64,000 nucleotides of DNA from Granulosicoccus sp045106475 (GCA_045106475.1 JBGCEO010000001.1:36516-100515), one strand, 5' to 3'. Numbered from the stretch's first letter, positions 17,090 through 26,831 are shown. A program made the numbers and translations. The notes: generated by a model from the letters alone, not told the origin.

Positions 17090-18499
17090 ATGTCAGCGAG
17101 TGACGTTCTCAAGACCATCAAGGACAACGACGTAAAGTTCGTCGATTTCAGATTTACCGACCCACGCGGCAAAGAGCAGCACACGTCTGTTCCAGCTGCA
17201 ATGTTCGAAGAGGACGTTTTTGAAGACGGTCAACCCTTCGACGGCTCATCAATCTCCGGCTGGAAGGGTATCAACGCCTCTGACATGCTCCTGATGCCCG
17301 ATGCGGAGACCGCCGTACTGGACCCTTTCACTGAAGAAGCGACGCTGAACATCCGATGCAACATTGTCGAACCTGACACGATGGAAGGCTACGAACGTGA
17401 TCCTCGTTCAGTCGCTCGTCGCGCAGAAGCCTATCTGGCATCTACCGGTATCGCCGATACCGCATACTTTGGCCCGGAGCCAGAATTCTTTGTCTTCGAC
17501 GACGTCCGCTGGACCACAGAAATGAAAGGTATGGGCTATCAGATAGATTCTGACGAAGCCGCTTGGAATACCAATAAAAAAATGGACGGTGGTAACACCG
17601 GTCATCGCCCGGGCGTTAAAGGCGGCTATTTCCCGGTACCTCCGGTCGATTCTCTGAACGATCTGCGTGCCACCATGTGTCTGGTATTGGATCAAATGGG
17701 CGTAACCCCTGAAGTTCATCACCACGAAGTTGGCACCGCTGGACAATGTGAAATCGGCACGCGCTTTGACACCTTGGTCAAGCGTGCAGATCAGGTACAG
17801 ATACTCAAGTACGTAGTACTTAACGTTGCTCATCAGTACGGTCGTACAGCTACCTTCATGCCTAAGCCGGTCGTTGGCGACAATGGTAGTGGCATGCACG
17901 TACACCAATCCCTGTTTAAAGGTGGTGAAAACATGTTCGCTGGCGACCTTTACGGTGGCTTGTCAGAAACTGCTCTGCACTACATCGGTGGTGTGATTAA
18001 ACATTCACGGGCGATCAACGCATTCGCCAATGCTTCAACCAATAGCTACAAGCGACTGGTTCCAGGCTTCGAAGCACCCGTAATGCTCGCATACTCTGCA
18101 CGAAATCGTTCTGCTTCGATTCGTATCCCCTATGTTGGAAATCCAAAAGGCCGCCGCATCGAAGTGCGCTACCCTGATCCAACCGGTAATCCTTACCTGA
18201 CATTCTCAGCACTGATGATGGCAGGTCTCGATGGTATCCAGAACAAGATCCATCCTGGAGATGCATCTGATAAAGATCTATACGACCTACCTCCAGAAGA
18301 AGAAGCAAACATCCCTAAGGTTTGTTCTTCACTGGATCAAGCACTGGAAGCACTCGATGCAGATCGCGGATTCCTGACTGCTGGTGGCGTATTCACTGAT
18401 GATCAAATCAATGGCTACATTGATCTCAAGATGGAAGAAGTCACTCGACTGCGTATGTCAACGCATCCTATTGAGTTTGATATGTACTACTCTTGCTAA
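17090..18499 (+). CDS. glnA: Glutamine synthetase type I
   Basis: A 469-residue GSI subunit that forms glutamine from glutamate, ammonia and ATP. It starts SASDVLKTIKDNDVKFVDFR. The catalytic segments FDGSSISGWKGI, GPEPEFFVFD and VVGDNGSGMHVHQS are intact. The adenylylation tyrosine is Tyr398 in KDLYDLPPEE, indicating GSI-beta type control by GlnE. The gene is preceded by two NtrC boxes and a sigma-54 promoter. Its usual partners ntrB and ntrC lie 7 kb downstream, beyond the chemotaxis genes. Confidence 0.98.
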   Translation: MSASDVLKTIKDNDVKFVDFRFTDPRGKEQHTSVPAAMFEEDVFEDGQPFDGSSISGWKGINASDMLLMPDAETAVLDPFTEEATLNIRCNIVEPDTMEGYERDPRSVARRAEAYLASTGIADTAYFGPEPEFFVFDDVRWTTEMKGMGYQIDSDEAAWNTNKKMDGGNTGHRPGVKGGYFPVPPVDSLNDLRATMCLVLDQMGVTPEVHHHEVGTAGQCEIGTRFDTLVKRADQVQILKYVVLNVAHQYGRTATFMPKPVVGDNGSGMHVHQSLFKGGENMFAGDLYGGLSETALHYIGGVIKHSRAINAFANASTNSYKRLVPGFEAPVMLAYSARNRSASIRIPYVGNPKGRRIEVRYPDPTGNPYLTFSALMMAGLDGIQNKIHPGDASDKDLYDLPPEEEANIPKVCSSLDQALEALDADRGFLTAGGVFTDDQINGYIDLKMEEVTRLRMSTHPIEFDMYYSC

Positions 18500-18583
18500 T
18501 AGCTGTGTCTACAGCTGTATTAAAGTAATTGTTCGTAACTTTAAGCGATAGCAGCTACGGCACACTGCAACAAGCATAAGTGC

Positions 18584-18618
18584 GAATGCCGCCGGGTCTA
18601 TTTGACCGGGCGGCATTC
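18584..18618. terminator. Hairpin between the convergent glnA and binding-protein genes
   Basis: An inverted repeat with a 10-bp outer stem (GAATGCCGCC / GGCGGCATTC), one G-G mismatch, a 4-bp inner stem (GGTC/GACC) and a 5-base loop. It lies 85 bases after glnA and 41 bases before the end of the convergent gene. There is no clean T tract on either side. It may act as a bidirectional terminator or protect the mRNA 3' end. A smaller 6-bp repeat sits at 18501-18516. Confidence 0.6.
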
Positions 18619-18658
18619 ATAGTCAGACAATGACTGAAAAACTAGCTAAAGCATTGCT

Positions 18659-19882
18659 TCATTCCAATTCAGCTGATGTGATTTCCTTGCTGAGTTTATC
18701 AACATAGATAAATGTTCCATCTTTCTGAAGGATCGATAGATAAGTCCGATCCATTCCCTGATTGTCACCGGGGCCATAATTCAGAACAGTGCCGCCCAAG
18801 TCAAACTCCACAGGACTATTCTGAAAGAGCTCGATGAATCCCTCACGAGTCACGTTATCTCCTAGTTTCTCAAGAGCTTCAAGAAAGACCCTACCCACTA
18901 AATATCCCTCAAGTGATACAAATCCTGCTTCTGCATCGGGATCAAACTCGGCAAGCGCTGATTGATAAGCGCTGACAACCGGTATTGAAGAGTCGGCATA
19001 GAACGGAACAACCTGGGTGACTACCACTCCGCGCCCCAACTCACCAAGCTCTTTAGCAAGCGCTTTACTACCCACAAATGAAATAGTGACCAGCTCACTT
19101 TTTAATCTCAGCTTGCGTGCAAGTTTTACAAATTCAGCAATAGGCTTATAAGAACCCACCATCACTACCGCATCAGGTTTAGCCCGTCGAATTTTTAGCA
19201 ATGCAGCTTTAACTGCCACACTGTTGCGCTTGTAGGTACCTTCTGCGACCAGCGACATACCGCGTTTGTGTAATGCCTTCTCTACTCCCGATAGCCCAAC
19301 GCGCCCAAAGGAATCATCCTGATAAAGGATTGCAATGCGCTTGCTGTCAAGATCAGTAGTGAGATGCTCGATCCAGGCTTCTGTTTCCTGATCATAAGTA
19401 CCGCGAACATTAACCACATGAACATTGTCCGGGTCACGAAGAAAGCCAGCTCCTGTAAAAGGACCAACGAATGGCACACCCGTACTTTTAGCAATCGGCT
19501 GTGATGCCTTGGCTGTGGGTGTGCCCACAGCTCCAACCAGTGCAAATACCTCGTCACTGTCGATTAGCTTGGTGGTGTTTTCTATGGCACGCAACGGTTC
19601 ATAACCATCATCATAAGCAATCAGTTCGATGTGCCGACCATTGATCCCACCCTTCGAATTCGCTTCGGCAAAGGCTGTTTGCAATCCAAGACGCATTCCC
19701 AAGCCAAGCGCCTGAGCGGGCCCATCAAATGCTGCAGACTGACCGACTAGAATTCGATCAGGGAACACACCGATTGAATCAGAATGAGCTGATGTCATCG
19801 CTAAAAAAGTTGCAGCAAAGCCCATTCCTATTACACGGTTTTTCAACATTCCAAATTTACTCCGATGCTTTCTAGTATTCAT
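18659..19882 (-). CDS. Periplasmic substrate-binding protein, LivJ/LivK-like (type 1 fold)
   Basis: A 407-residue exported binding protein. An N-terminal basic segment and hydrophobic helix form a signal peptide ending near SAHSDS. The mature part resembles branched-chain amino acid/amide binding proteins of ABC transporters. It includes ILVGQSAAFDGPAQALGLGM, GINGRHIELIAYDDGYEP and LVGAVGTPTAKA. No transporter permease or ATPase is adjacent. Instead it follows a chemoreceptor gene by 39 bases on the same strand. It therefore probably works as a ligand-presenting partner of that receptor. The ligand is not predictable; amino acids, amides or urea are typical of the family. Confidence 0.85.
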   Translation of the reverse strand: MNTRKHRSKFGMLKNRVIGMGFAATFLAMTSAHSDSIGVFPDRILVGQSAAFDGPAQALGLGMRLGLQTAFAEANSKGGINGRHIELIAYDDGYEPLRAIENTTKLIDSDEVFALVGAVGTPTAKASQPIAKSTGVPFVGPFTGAGFLRDPDNVHVVNVRGTYDQETEAWIEHLTTDLDSKRIAILYQDDSFGRVGLSGVEKALHKRGMSLVAEGTYKRNSVAVKAALLKIRRAKPDAVVMVGSYKPIAEFVKLARKLRLKSELVTISFVGSKALAKELGELGRGVVVTQVVPFYADSSIPVVSAYQSALAEFDPDAEAGFVSLEGYLVGRVFLEALEKLGDNVTREGFIELFQNSPVEFDLGGTVLNYGPGDNQGMDRTYLSILQKDGTFIYVDKLSKEITSAELE

Positions 19883-19921
19883 AACCCAGCGCCCTGGCGG
19901 CCATTTTTTTATAGTAATCTG

Positions 19922-22714
19922 TCAAGCAGCCTTTCTAATATCCGTCTCAATTTCTTGCGCTGCATAGCGCAATACAAACTGTTGCAGGTGCGTAGCCATC
20001 TGGGAAAGCTCGGTTGCAGCCTTGTTGACTTGATCAGAAGCTTCTCGATTGTCCCTGGCTTTTTCTGCAACATCTTCAATCAAACAGGATATGGCCTGCC
20101 CCCCATCAGATGTTTTTACTATACAGCGGCTGATTTCTTGAGTGACGCTTGACTGCTCATCTATTGCAGTGGCAATAGATGATTGAATAGTACTGATCTT
20201 GCTTATGATCTGACCAATAGACTCGATCGCATCAACGGCAGAATCAGTATCCGACTGTATGTCGATGATCCTGGATTCAATCTGCTCCGTGGCCTTTGCA
20301 GTTTCCTTTGCCAACTCCTTAACTTCATTGGCAACTACCGCAAACCCTTTGCCCGCATCTCCTGCACGAGCAGCCTCTATAGTTGCATTCAAGGCCAGCA
20401 GGTTTGTCTGCTCAGCAATTGAATTGATTACTTTGATCACGTTTCCAATACCAGCGCTACTCTCCGCTAACTTACGAACGGTGACATCGGTATTTTTAGC
20501 CAAATTGACAGCATGTGCGGCAACAGCCTCCGCCTCGTTGGTATTCCGTGATATCTCCTTGATTGACGAGTTTAATTGTTCTGCAGCGCCCGCAACATTA
20601 TCGACACTAAGCCCGACATCACTTGTCAGTTTTGAAGCCTCCTCTGCAGTTTCGCTATAGGAGCTTGCCTGATTGTTCATATCAACAGACAGGTTGGTTA
20701 GCCCTTCCGATGCGCCTGTCAATCGCAGAGCATTCTGATTGATACTGTGCATGCTCATTCTAAGTTCTGCAAACAAACTATCCAGAGCGCGCGCCATTTG
20801 CCCCGCCAGATCATCTCCATCAGTGTCAATCGGATACGACAGATTACCCTCAGCCGCAGCACTCACAGCCGCCAACAACCGGTCGACGCGTTGTTGCAAT
20901 TGCTCTGCCGATTTTTGTTGTTGACTTGCCAGCGCTTGCTGCTCTTTATGCAGCTGCAGTTCGGCCTCTCGAGCCTTGCGCTCCAGGGCAATTTTCTGTA
21001 AATCCTGTTCTCGCTGCTTAAGCCCAACTGCTTCCTGCTCTTCTTGCAGCTTTTGTGTTTTTAGTGCATTTTTTCGAAACACTTCAACGGTACGCGCAAG
21101 ATCCGAAAGCTCATCACTACCGGTACTGATCACCGATACATCATAATTTCCCTCGGCAAGCTTACGCAGTGCCTTTATCGTATGCAGAAGCCTGGCTATG
21201 ATGTTTCTGGATACGAGCGACCAGAACACAAACACTGTAAATATCACGCCTAAAATCGATACAATCACGAGTTGAGCTTGGTTAGAGTAAATTATGCTCA
21301 TCACACTAGCTTCTGCCTTGCTAACGGCTTCCTGACTGGTTTTAACCTGGCGTACCAATCTTGTAACAAAGTTATTTTGAATGGACTCCAGCTCTCCTTC
21401 AATTGTCGTGATTCTCTCCTGGCTAAGTAGCTCATTGGCCATTGCCTGAAACATTCCGTCTTCAACATCACTGATCGAATAGAGTTCTTGTATCAACTCA
21501 CTGAGGCTGTTAATTCCTTCCATGGCGCTTACAGCATCGATGCTTAACTCAAGTGCCGCCCGCGAAGCAACAAATCGCTCATTCAAAGGCTGTAGTGTTG
21601 CCACATCGGTGCTTTGAGGAACCTGGGCAAGAATTCCGGCCATGGTATTAAGCTCGGCCCGAATCTGGGCCAGACCTACCAATCGCTCCACGCCCGAGTT
21701 AACCAGGTCAGGCAGATCAATGGTTATACTCTGTACCAGACCATGTGCGGCCTCTGACACAACCTCATAGCTCGAATCAATCGACGCTGCAAGCGCAGCG
21801 GACACGGTTCGATCATACCCCTCAACCTGTCCGATAAGTGTCTCGACAATATCAGGATCATCAACGTCTGACAGTTGTTGATAGATCGATGCTTCTCCAC
21901 GGGCAAGCTCACTTAGACCTTTTAGTGATGAATTGAAACCATCGCGCTCTGACACTGACGATAAGTTCGGCCATTGTCGAAGATTGTCGATGATTTCCAG
22001 CTGCTCTGTGACTAAATTTTGATACTCCTTTCTCTTGACAGTAGAGCGTTCCTTCAAGGAAACCAACATCAATGCTGATAACTCTGAAATATATCCATCA
22101 AGATGTATTGCATTGACAATAGACTTAACTTGTGTGCCCAGCAGTGAATTGAGTAAACGATGATTATGATCAAACCGATCTTCGGTGCTGATAATAAAAT
22201 CGAATGTTGCGTTGTCAACAGTATCGACCAAATATACATCCATTTCTGCTTTTATCTGATTTGCTCTTACCGTCATGTCAGCAACGTTTTGGCGATACTC
22301 TATGCGAGCCAGCACTGAATTTTTTATCTCTTCGATGAGCTCTAAAACCCGCTCCACGTCCTGTTGGTTCTCTACGTGCATTCCATTGTCTTCTTTGCCG
22401 CCATCCCTTTCGTTTAGCAGCATCAGAATTTGATCAGAATTTGTTATCAATGAATCGAAATGCGTAGTGACTTCTGAAACATCTACAGATGATGACAGTA
22501 GTGGTACCTGTGCGCTGATCTGCCCGCCCAATTGAGCAAGTTCCATTGAGAAAGCCATAAAAGGTACGCTTTCCTGGGTGATTCCTTCCAAGGCAACAGA
22601 GAATCGGCTGAAAGCATTGAGTGCAATGGCGCTTGCAAGCAACGTGGTGGCTAGAATCAAGCCAAAGGCCAGTAACAGTTTTCGCCTTATTCCAAAGGTT
22701 GCAAATTTCATCAT
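19922..22714 (-). CDS. Methyl-accepting chemotaxis protein with large TorS-like periplasmic helical domain
   Basis: A 930-residue chemoreceptor. One membrane helix at residues about 12-33 and a second at about 479-502 enclose a periplasmic part of about 445 residues. That part looks all-helical and starts ...SVPFMAFSMELAQLGGQIS, similar in style to the TorS sensor. A HAMP domain and a Gln/Glu-rich coiled coil follow. The MCP signalling hairpin has the tip INSIAEQTNLLALNATIEAA. There is no C-terminal CheR-binding pentapeptide. The longest frame starts with GTG at 22828, which adds 38 unlikely residues; I prefer the tandem ATGs at 22714. It is probably co-transcribed with the binding protein. 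Confidence 0.88.
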   Translation of the reverse strand: MMKFATFGIRRKLLLAFGLILATTLLASAIALNAFSRFSVALEGITQESVPFMAFSMELAQLGGQISAQVPLLSSSVDVSEVTTHFDSLITNSDQILMLLNERDGGKEDNGMHVENQQDVERVLELIEEIKNSVLARIEYRQNVADMTVRANQIKAEMDVYLVDTVDNATFDFIISTEDRFDHNHRLLNSLLGTQVKSIVNAIHLDGYISELSALMLVSLKERSTVKRKEYQNLVTEQLEIIDNLRQWPNLSSVSERDGFNSSLKGLSELARGEASIYQQLSDVDDPDIVETLIGQVEGYDRTVSAALAASIDSSYEVVSEAAHGLVQSITIDLPDLVNSGVERLVGLAQIRAELNTMAGILAQVPQSTDVATLQPLNERFVASRAALELSIDAVSAMEGINSLSELIQELYSISDVEDGMFQAMANELLSQERITTIEGELESIQNNFVTRLVRQVKTSQEAVSKAEASVMSIIYSNQAQLVIVSILGVIFTVFVFWSLVSRNIIARLLHTIKALRKLAEGNYDVSVISTGSDELSDLARTVEVFRKNALKTQKLQEEQEAVGLKQREQDLQKIALERKAREAELQLHKEQQALASQQQKSAEQLQQRVDRLLAAVSAAAEGNLSYPIDTDGDDLAGQMARALDSLFAELRMSMHSINQNALRLTGASEGLTNLSVDMNNQASSYSETAEEASKLTSDVGLSVDNVAGAAEQLNSSIKEISRNTNEAEAVAAHAVNLAKNTDVTVRKLAESSAGIGNVIKVINSIAEQTNLLALNATIEAARAGDAGKGFAVVANEVKELAKETAKATEQIESRIIDIQSDTDSAVDAIESIGQIISKISTIQSSIATAIDEQSSVTQEISRCIVKTSDGGQAISCLIEDVAEKARDNREASDQVNKAATELSQMATHLQQFVLRYAAQEIETDIRKAA

Positions 22715-23145
22715 TGAATCAATGCGCCCAAAATAACACCAGTGGTTAGTAAACCAGTTGCCGGCAAATAAACCGGTACGAATAAAAATGCTGTTAACAC
22801 CTGCTAGATCGCAGCTTTCAAATATCACTCATACGTAGGTAACTCACATCTGCCTTTTACTTTATTAACTTCATCAGGCATGTTTTCCAATAGCTATCAG
22901 ACATTAACGACTAGAGAAATCCCCACTGAACTTAAAATTTACTAGGTTATTTCTGATTCCAAGAGCCTTCTTATCGCATACTTCTGTGGCCAGATGATTC
23001 AGCTTATACAGCACATCGATTAACTTAACAGTAAACCCCTAATGGTAATTGGCAAAGCAGTCGATTAGAGCTGTGGGACGCGGTAGATCAATCATTCTAT
23101 CGATTCACTCATGCGCGATGATATTCACGTGAGGAACAATGGCGG
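22715..23145. other. Divergent intergenic region between two chemoreceptor genes
   Basis: These 431 bases separate the divergent chemoreceptor genes. They hold no gene, tRNA or strong repeat. I looked for flagellar sigma-28 promoters (TAAA-N15-GCCGATAA). I found only a weak partial match near 23033, which I do not accept. The GAGGAA at 23131-23136 is the likely ribosome site for the gene at 23146. Confidence 0.5.
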
Positions 23146-24888
23146 ATGTTCAAAAAACCTAAAGTAGTGGTCAGCGATGCTGGCGCACAACGATTACAAG
23201 AGCTGGAAGGTGTCATGAGCGCACTGAATGTGTCTCAGGCAATTATTGAATTCGAGCCCGATGGCACGATAGTGACCGCCAACAATAATTTCCTTGCCAC
23301 CATGGGTTACTCGATAGAAGAACTTATTGGTGATCATCACAGTATCTTCATTGCAGAGGATGAACAAAACAGTAGAGAATATCTGGATTTCTGGGACAGA
23401 CTTAGATCAGGAGAATACATATCATCACAATGTCGTCGTATCGCCAGAGACAAGCAAGAAGTCTGGTTACACGCAAACTACTGCCCCGTTATCAATCCTC
23501 ACGGAGAGGTCATCAAGATCATTAAGTTCGCCATTGACATAACTGAAAAACGCCTGCATCAAGCAGACGTCGAGGGGCAACTAAATGCGATCAGCCGAGC
23601 TCAGGCCACAATAGAATTTGACATGAAAGGCATGGTGATGGATGCCAATCAGAACTTTCTTGATAGTGTCGACTACACCATCGAAGAAGTAAAAGGTCAG
23701 CACCATTCCTTTTTTGTTCATCCTGAGGAATCAAAGTCTGATACCTATACAAACTTCTGGAAAATCATGCAACGTGGCGAATATGTAGCCGAAAGATGTA
23801 GAAGAATTGGCAAGAACGGCAAAATCGTATGGTTGCAGGCAAACTATAACCCGATTCTAGACCCCAATGGTAAGCCCATAAAAATCGTCAAATATGCAAC
23901 CGACATCACGGCTGAAAAGCAAGCAGAAGAAGATCTCGAGGCCCTCATCAAAGAAACCAATGTAGTCATGGGATCTATGGCTGAAGGTGATCTTACAAAA
24001 ACCATGCAGGGAAGGTACAAACCAGAACTCATGGTACTTGCCAAGTCTGTTAATCGTACTATCGATCAGCTTGGTAATATCTTGTCCAAGGTTAGATCTA
24101 ACGCACAGACCCTACACAGCTCGTCAACACATTTAAGTGATTTGTACGAATCCACACGTTCGGCCGCACACAAAACTGCGGACCAGACTCAAGAGGTAGC
24201 TGTAGCTGCAAAACAAATATCCGCTAACGTTGATGATGTAGTTACCGCACTTGACGAAATGGTGCATTCGGTCAACCAGGTATCAACTAACTCCACTGAA
24301 GCTGCGAACGTTGCCGAGAAAGCAGTTACCCTGGCTGACGGTGCAAAGCAAAATGTTAATAAACTGGCTGAATCATCCAGTGATATTGGTGCAGTCATCA
24401 AAGTGATCAACTCTATCGCTGATCAGACCAATCTGTTAGCGCTTAATGCAACCATAGAGGCTGCTAGAGCTGGGGAAGCCGGAAAGGGTTTTGCGGTTGT
24501 TGCCAACGAGGTTAAAGAGCTGGCAAAGGAGACTGCTCGAGCCACTGAGGAGGTTAGCAACAAAATTTCAGCGATACAGAACGATAGCCTGGTTGCAGTA
24601 AAAGCGATAAACGATATCAGTTCAACCATTGAAGGCATCAGCGAAACTCAATCATCTATCGCCAAGACTGTCCAATCGCAAGGGTCAGTATCGAGCGATA
24701 TCAGTAAATCTGTGCACGCCGTGTCCCAAGGGAGTTCTGGCATAGAAGTCACCATTGCAAGAGCTGCAACTGTAGCAAGTGAAAATCAAACTCGCGCTGA
24801 TAACTCGAAATCAACCACCGCAGAGATGGGAGATCTAGCTGAGGAACTAAGCACTCTGGTGGGCCAGTTCAAACTCACCATTAACTAA
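23146..24888 (+). CDS. Soluble chemoreceptor with two PAS domains (BdlA/Aer2-like)
   Basis: A 580-residue protein without membrane helices. Two PAS domains lie in tandem at about residues 20-140 and 145-262. Both carry the same pattern: a VTANNNFL or MDANQNFL start, GYSIEELIGDHHSIF or DYTIEEVKGQHHSFF, and a C-terminal IVKYATDIT strand. They are followed by a short HAMP-like linker and an MCP signalling domain with tip INSIADQTNLLALNATIEAA. This is the layout of BdlA, which links redox or other cytoplasmic cues to chemotaxis or biofilm dispersal. The PAS cofactor is unknown. The start ATG has GAGGAA nine bases upstream. Confidence 0.9.
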   Translation: MFKKPKVVVSDAGAQRLQELEGVMSALNVSQAIIEFEPDGTIVTANNNFLATMGYSIEELIGDHHSIFIAEDEQNSREYLDFWDRLRSGEYISSQCRRIARDKQEVWLHANYCPVINPHGEVIKIIKFAIDITEKRLHQADVEGQLNAISRAQATIEFDMKGMVMDANQNFLDSVDYTIEEVKGQHHSFFVHPEESKSDTYTNFWKIMQRGEYVAERCRRIGKNGKIVWLQANYNPILDPNGKPIKIVKYATDITAEKQAEEDLEALIKETNVVMGSMAEGDLTKTMQGRYKPELMVLAKSVNRTIDQLGNILSKVRSNAQTLHSSSTHLSDLYESTRSAAHKTADQTQEVAVAAKQISANVDDVVTALDEMVHSVNQVSTNSTEAANVAEKAVTLADGAKQNVNKLAESSSDIGAVIKVINSIADQTNLLALNATIEAARAGEAGKGFAVVANEVKELAKETARATEEVSNKISAIQNDSLVAVKAINDISSTIEGISETQSSIAKTVQSQGSVSSDISKSVHAVSQGSSGIEVTIARAATVASENQTRADNSKSTTAEMGDLAEELSTLVGQFKLTIN

Positions 24889-24937
24889 AAACAAAATCAG
24901 GTCGCTACTTGGTGTAATTCATGCTTGCCTTGGCAAC

Positions 24938-25567
24938 ATGGGATTTTCAGACAATAGAGGCTCTCTGGGCCACCGTCTTCGCTTGCAGACCTGCACGCAG
25001 ACCTTCTCGCTGCTCTTCGCAGGTATCTTTGCGCTGTCTTCCATGCCTCTGGGCGCGGAAGAAAACCTGATCTACAAAACTGTTGCCGATGACGGCAGCG
25101 TGCAGTTCACCGACCAGGCAGCCCCTGATGCAGTAGTTGTCACGCCATCACCGCTTAATATTGTTGATGCGCCTGCCAACCAGACCACTCCCAGCGTGGC
25201 TGCTGCGAAACCTGTTCAGGCGCCGAATGGATCATCAGCCCCTGCAGCCGATGACTCAAACACGATTACCAGCGTCAGCATTGACTCACCGACCCATCAA
25301 GAGACCCTGATAGACCATCAAGGGCCAATCTGGGTCAAAATTAGTACTGCACCCTCTGACAGTATCCCAGCAGGGCTGACAGCCGAAGTCATGCTCAACG
25401 GCGAACGTGTTACCAGCGGATCTAGCGATAAGCTGCCGATCAGTGTGCCAGAACGAGGCACACACCAGTTACAGATAAAAATCGTTGAGCGCGACGGATC
25501 CACAGTGGCAACCTCCGCGAAGCACAGCATTCATGTCAAGCAACGTGTGACGAATAGTGCAGACTAA
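24938..25567 (+). CDS. DUF4124 domain protein, exported
   Basis: A 209-residue protein with an N-terminal hydrophobic signal (FSLLFAGIFALSSMPLGAEE). A DUF4124-type segment follows (LIYKTVADDGSVQFTDQAAPDA), where an aromatic residue and a D/G pair precede a predicted strand. The rest is a Pro/Ala linker and an Ig-like region (about 105-200). DUF4124 proteins are commonly found between glnA and ntrB in gammaproteobacteria, which fits the position here. Function is unknown. It ends 26 bases before the NtrC box of ntrB. Confidence 0.75.
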   Translation: MGFSDNRGSLGHRLRLQTCTQTFSLLFAGIFALSSMPLGAEENLIYKTVADDGSVQFTDQAAPDAVVVTPSPLNIVDAPANQTTPSVAAAKPVQAPNGSSAPAADDSNTITSVSIDSPTHQETLIDHQGPIWVKISTAPSDSIPAGLTAEVMLNGERVTSGSSDKLPISVPERGTHQLQIKIVERDGSTVATSAKHSIHVKQRVTNSAD

Positions 25568-25593
25568 TCTGCATACTGCAAATTCCTGACAAT

Positions 25594-25612
25594 ATGCACT
25601 TATTTAGTGCAT
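25594..25612 (+). promoter_or_regulatory. NtrC-binding box upstream of ntrB
   Basis: ATGCACTTATTTAGTGCAT is a perfect TGCAC-N7-GTGCA palindrome, the same form as the two glnA boxes. A weaker half-site (TGCACCACG, from 25626) lies about 33 bp further on. The box suggests that NtrC controls its own operon. Confidence 0.8.
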
Positions 25613-25736
25613 CATAAGTCTCTACTGCACCACGACAGAGCGACGTGAATATTTAATAGCGCATCAAATACATCGTATGTAGCTGTTTTTATTGTATATT
25701 TTTATTAACCAGCTGTAAAACTATATCGCTCTGACA

Positions 25737-25752
25737 AGGTGCGCAACTTGCA
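25737..25752 (+). promoter_or_regulatory. Possible sigma-54 promoter of ntrBC
   Basis: AGGTGCGCAACTTGCA has GG and GC ten bases apart and the downstream half TTGCA intact, but two consensus bases in the -24 element differ. It lies about 140 bp after the NtrC box. If real, the transcript would start near 25763, so translation from the GTG at 25764 would be leaderless and the ATG at 25803 more likely. Confidence 0.45.
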
Positions 25753-25763
25753 GATTGGTACAT

Positions 25764-26831
25764 GTGACTACTTCTTCCCCACCCTCGATCCCAAATGAAT
25801 TGATGGACTCAATGGCCACTGCAGTGGTGGCTATTGATGAAGGCATGCGCATACGCTACATGAACAATGCAGCCGAGCAGCTGTTAGGGGTCAGCGCTCG
25901 AAAAGCATTAAACCAACGCTTGACCAGAACCGTCACCATTCCAGATTCTCTGTTTGCCAGACTTAGAGAAACCATCGAAAACGGTCAACCTTTTACAGAT
26001 AGACAGGTCTCTGTAGAACCGCACGGCCAGGATCCTCAAGTGGTGGATTTGTACCTGTCACCTTTTCGCGACAAGCGCTCACTGCCAGGCCTGATTCTGG
26101 AAATTAACACCGTTGATCGACCACTGCGCATTGCCAGGGATGAAGCGATGCTAGCCCAACAGGAACATGCAAGGTCATTGCTTCGAGGGCTGGCTCACGA
26201 AATCAAGAACCCTTTGGGCGGTTTACGCGGCGCTGCCCAGCTTCTAGCCAGACAACTTCCCGACGAAGAACTCAGTGAGTACACATCCATCATCATTCGT
26301 GAGGCCGACAGATTGCAGGGTCTGATCGATAGAATGTTGGGACCAACCACTCGACCCAGACGGGATGCAATCAATCTGCATGAAATTCTGGAGCACGTTA
26401 GAAAAATAGTTATAGCCGGCGCGCCAGATGGCGTTCAGGTGCGGTTTGATTATGACCCGAGCATTCCGGAATGTCTGACGGATCGGGACCGGCTGGTTCA
26501 AGTCATTTTGAATATTGCTGGCAATGCTCTGCAGGCAATCGGCGACACCGGACGCATAGTGTTTCGCTCTCGCATCGTAAGCAATTTTACGATAGGCGGT
26601 AACCGCCACGCACTTGTGGCCTGCATAGAGATTCGTGACAACGGCCCCGGTGTGCCAGAACACCTGATAGACCAGATTTTTTTTCCGATGGTTTCAGGCA
26701 CCGATTACGGAACGGGGCTTGGCCTTTCTATCGCCCAATCAATGATGAACCAGCTCGGCGGCTTGATTGAATGTCGCAGCGAGCCTGGTGAAACAGCTTT
26801 CACGGTACTGATACCCCTGGAGATCGCATGA
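25764..26831 (+). CDS. ntrB: Nitrogen regulation sensor kinase NtrB (GlnL)
   Basis: A 355-residue cytoplasmic histidine kinase/phosphatase that sets the phosphorylation of NtrC in response to PII. A PAS domain (about residues 18-115) precedes the H-box LLRGLAHEIKNPLGGLRGAA. The ATP-binding domain shows ILNIAGNALQAI (N), DNGPGVPEH (G1) and GTGLGLSIAQS (G2). The start is uncertain: a TTG at 25755, the GTG at 25764 used here, or ATG codons at 25803 and 25812. None has a strong ribosome site. The stop overlaps ntrC by 4 bases. Confidence 0.93.
   Translation: MTTSSPPSIPNELMDSMATAVVAIDEGMRIRYMNNAAEQLLGVSARKALNQRLTRTVTIPDSLFARLRETIENGQPFTDRQVSVEPHGQDPQVVDLYLSPFRDKRSLPGLILEINTVDRPLRIARDEAMLAQQEHARSLLRGLAHEIKNPLGGLRGAAQLLARQLPDEELSEYTSIIIREADRLQGLIDRMLGPTTRPRRDAINLHEILEHVRKIVIAGAPDGVQVRFDYDPSIPECLTDRDRLVQVILNIAGNALQAIGDTGRIVFRSRIVSNFTIGGNRHALVACIEIRDNGPGVPEHLIDQIFFPMVSGTDYGTGLGLSIAQSMMNQLGGLIECRSEPGETAFTVLIPLEIA

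Noticed and set aside
23033..23060. Sigma-28 flagellar promoter for the PAS chemoreceptor
   Set aside because: TAAA is followed after 15 bases by GGCAAAGC, which matches GCCGATAA at too few positions.
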